From positions 1 to 64,000 of the forward strand of contig DATDAW010000034.1 in assembly GCA_036525185.1 (NCBI GenBank): DNA of 64,000 nt, in the 5' to 3' direction. Below the pieces are notes generated by a model. The model saw only the letters and a list, made by a program, of their open reading frames with translations. It was not told the DNA's origin and searched no databases. Numbering within the stretch: position 1 is the first letter of the stretch; each line of letters begins with the position of its first letter. Of the stretch, positions 62,413-64,000 are shown one piece after another. The translations under genes and the position numbers were made by a program. Source of the DNA: DATDAW01 sp036525185 (GTDB lineage: Bacteria > Verrucomicrobiota > Verrucomicrobiia > Chthoniobacterales > DASVRZ01).

Positions 62413-63287
62413 CCTTTTCCCTTCTTTCCGATCCGGGCCAGACAACCAACATAGTGAACCGTCCAGCGCGCCGCTGCGGCTGCAGCCGTCTGCCCGAGCT
62501 TTCGATAGTCATTGCCCGGGTCCGACTGTGTCCGGTTGCTGCCGGCCCGAAACACGATGTGCGGTGTGCCGAGCTGCGTGCACACTTGCGCGATAGCCGC
62601 GCTCTCCATTTCCATAATGTCCGGATTCAACTTCGTCTTCATGTCGGCGATTTTTTCGTCCGACACACCAAACAGATCGCTGGCGGTGACTACGCCCGTT
62701 AGCACCGTCGGCTGATAGGTTTCTCCGTTGGCTGTCACCGGTTCGGCTTCGTATTCCTTCGCGGCAGTTTTCGCCAGTGCAAGCAGCCGCGGATCCGGCT
62801 TGAAAAACCAGTTGGTCATTTGATTGGGAAGCGGCCCGCGCACTTTCCGATAAACCATGCCGTGGTTAGTCAAACTTCCCGCTGCATGATGGATTGTTTT
62901 AACAGAAATGACCGTGTCCCCAGTGCGGATTCGTGGATTGAACCGAGACCCCGTCCCGGAAACGATGACTTCCGACGGACGGAACTCATTCACGAACAAC
63001 GCCGTCACCATCGCGCCATTTGTGACTCCCACGCCCGTGACGGCCGTAATCACTTTCCGCCCGCCCAGCATGCCGGCTTTGTAAGGGAAACAGGCTAGCT
63101 TCCCGGATTTGGCGTGGGTGATTTCCCCATCGATGACGCGGATTTCCGATGGCATTGCGCTAAGTACTAGCGTCACGGAAGAGGCATTGTTTTTGGGCAC
63201 GGGCCGAACATAGAGGGGTGTCGGACGGATGCTGACAAGACATTTCGCAGGATGTTCCGTATTGACCGCCGCGAAGCGCCCGCGCAA
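62409..63287 (-). CDS. MTA/SAH nucleosidase-like purine nucleosidase
   Basis: Nucleoside phosphorylase superfamily protein, up to 292 residues. Blocks: VTLVLSAMPSEIRVI, VITAVTGVGVTNGAMVTALFV, VSGTGSRFNPRIRTGDTVIS and the ribose-binding MEMESAAIAQVC, with SDPGNDY. It would cleave purine nucleosides such as methylthioadenosine or adenosylhomocysteine, or phosphorolyse them. The true start is unclear: TTG at this end, GTG at 63200 or 63176, or ATG at 63152; the later GTGs leave room for divergent promoters. Coupled to the permease gene. Confidence 0.78.
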   Translation of the reverse strand: MRGRFAAVNTEHPAKCLVSIRPTPLYVRPVPKNNASSVTLVLSAMPSEIRVIDGEITHAKSGKLACFPYKAGMLGGRKVITAVTGVGVTNGAMVTALFVNEFRPSEVIVSGTGSRFNPRIRTGDTVISVKTIHHAAGSLTNHGMVYRKVRGPLPNQMTNWFFKPDPRLLALAKTAAKEYEAEPVTANGETYQPTVLTGVVTASDLFGVSDEKIADMKTKLNPDIMEMESAAIAQVCTQLGTPHIVFRAGSNRTQSDPGNDYRKLGQTAAAAAARWTVHYVGCLARIGKKGKG

Positions 63288-63299
63288 AGTCCCGCGCCC

Positions 63300-64000
63300 A
63301 TGGATTCAGGGCTTCCTTTTATCGATCTTCACCGTCATCTCGACGGCAATGTGCGATTGCAAACCATCCTTGATCTCGCTGCAGAACACCGGGTGACGCT
63401 GCCGGGCCATACGCTTGAGACGTTGCGTCCGCACGTGCAGGTCGATGGCGTGATGCCCGATCTCGTGAGTTGGCTTAACAAACTCCATTGGATGACCGCC
63501 GTCCTCGCCGGTCCCGATGCGTGCCAGCGTATCGCTCGCGAAAACGTCGAGGACGCCTACCGCGAAGGGCTCGATTACGTGGAATTGCGCTTCAGTCCCT
63601 ATTTCATGTCCAGGCCGCACGATTTGGATCCGCGAGCGGTCGTCGAGGCTGTCATTGCTGGCGTCGAAGAAGGCCGCGCCAGCACGGGCATGAACGTGAA
63701 GCTCATCGGTATTCTCAGCCGGACATACGGACCGGAGGCGTGCAAGATCGAGCTCGAAGCTTTGCTCTCGCAGCAGGAACACATCACCGCGCTGGACCTT
63801 GCCGGTGACGAGAAGAACTGGCCCGCGGAACTTTTCCGGGCGCATTTCAAACGGGGACGCGACGCCGGTTGGGATATCACGGTTCACGCGGGAGAGGCGG
63901 GCGGAGCAGCGAGTATTTGGGCGGCATTGCGGGAACTCGGCGCCACGCGCATCGGGCACGGCATTCGGGCCATCGACGACGAGAGGCTGATGGATTATCT
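63300..64000 (+). CDS. add: Adenosine deaminase, 3' end beyond the window
   Basis: The 233 residues visible begin MDSGLPFIDLHRHLDGNVR with the zinc-binding HxH motif (residues 11 and 13), followed by VELRFSPYFM, LDLAGDE, the catalytic ITVHAGEAGG and RIGHGI. The gene runs off the right edge. It would deaminate adenosine (or another amino-purine or nucleoside) to inosine. It is divergent from the nucleosidase-permease pair. Confidence 0.92.
   Translation, partial: MDSGLPFIDLHRHLDGNVRLQTILDLAAEHRVTLPGHTLETLRPHVQVDGVMPDLVSWLNKLHWMTAVLAGPDACQRIARENVEDAYREGLDYVELRFSPYFMSRPHDLDPRAVVEAVIAGVEEGRASTGMNVKLIGILSRTYGPEACKIELEALLSQQEHITALDLAGDEKNWPAELFRAHFKRGRDAGWDITVHAGEAGGAASIWAALRELGATRIGHGIRAIDDERLMDY

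Noticed and set aside
1..64000. tRNA, rRNA, CRISPR, IS elements, prophage, toxin-antitoxin or defence islands
   Set aside because: I looked through the gaps for T-loop motifs, regularly spaced repeats, transposase or integrase proteins and typical defence domains and found none.

Overview
The window is a stretch of bacterial chromosome packed with core metabolic and information-processing genes. It most probably comes from the phylum Verrucomicrobiota (a Chthoniobacterales-like lineage is my guess from overall protein flavour, not proven). The pointers are a PEP-CTERM anchored protein, a small secreted protein of the exosortase-associated TIGR04073 type, an ExoD-like membrane protein, an RpoA beginning MPVRLGRFEMP, a eukaryote-like UDP-glucose pyrophosphorylase, and rpoA-rplQ sitting apart from the usual ribosomal-protein cluster. 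I see no rRNA, tRNA, CRISPR array, insertion sequence or prophage.

Layout. 1-7343: complete F-type ATP synthase operon atpBEFHAGDC, with atpC present twice in tandem, the first copy lacking the C-terminal helical domain. 7340-12309: RNA methyltransferase, secreted TIGR04073-like protein, ExoD-like protein, HemW-like radical SAM enzyme, and a COG0523 metallochaperone GTPase next to a zinc-ligand-free L28 gene. 12533-14046: rpoA-rplQ with a clear terminator. 14166-16488: a sigma-54 activator divergent from a well-formed sigma-54 promoter that now drives only a 71-aa, possibly chimeric ORF. 17057-23521: pgi, glnD, then a glycosyltransferase/acetyltransferase pair. 23835-26965: divergent SDR and polyol-type dehydrogenase plus a LacI regulator, with three related operator-like palindromes between them. 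27076-31128: speA, argH, NUDIX hydrolase. 31155-35051: fmt / zinc-ribbon / adenylate kinase operon, divergent from a SurA-like foldase and pdxA. 35008-37330: accB-accC and a secreted protein. 37597-40603: DUF3597 protein, then hisI-trpE-trpG coupled by ATGA overlaps. 40923-45403: acidic small protein, nuoB-nuoC, purB, fabG, SRPBCC protein. 45446-53047: minus-strand run recJ, recG, HtrA-like protease, small membrane protein, corA, MnmC-like methyltransferase. 53193-59684: UGPase, ribokinase, zinc-ribbon membrane protein, YkgJ-like protein, PilB/GspE ATPase, PEP-CTERM protein. 60104-64000: carbonic anhydrase, NCS2-like permease, purine nucleosidase and a divergent, truncated-by-window adenosine deaminase.

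The genes are overwhelmingly housekeeping; no unknown multi-gene defence or secretion system is evident. The most interesting material is structural and regulatory: the doubled epsilon subunit, the orphaned sigma-54 control region, the operator trio of the polyol locus, the zinc-related GTPase/L28 pair, the hisI-trpE-trpG coupling, the isolated nuoBC pair, and a set of look-alike intergenic hairpins built from simple A-rich words. All assignments come from reading motifs by eye; no database search was run.
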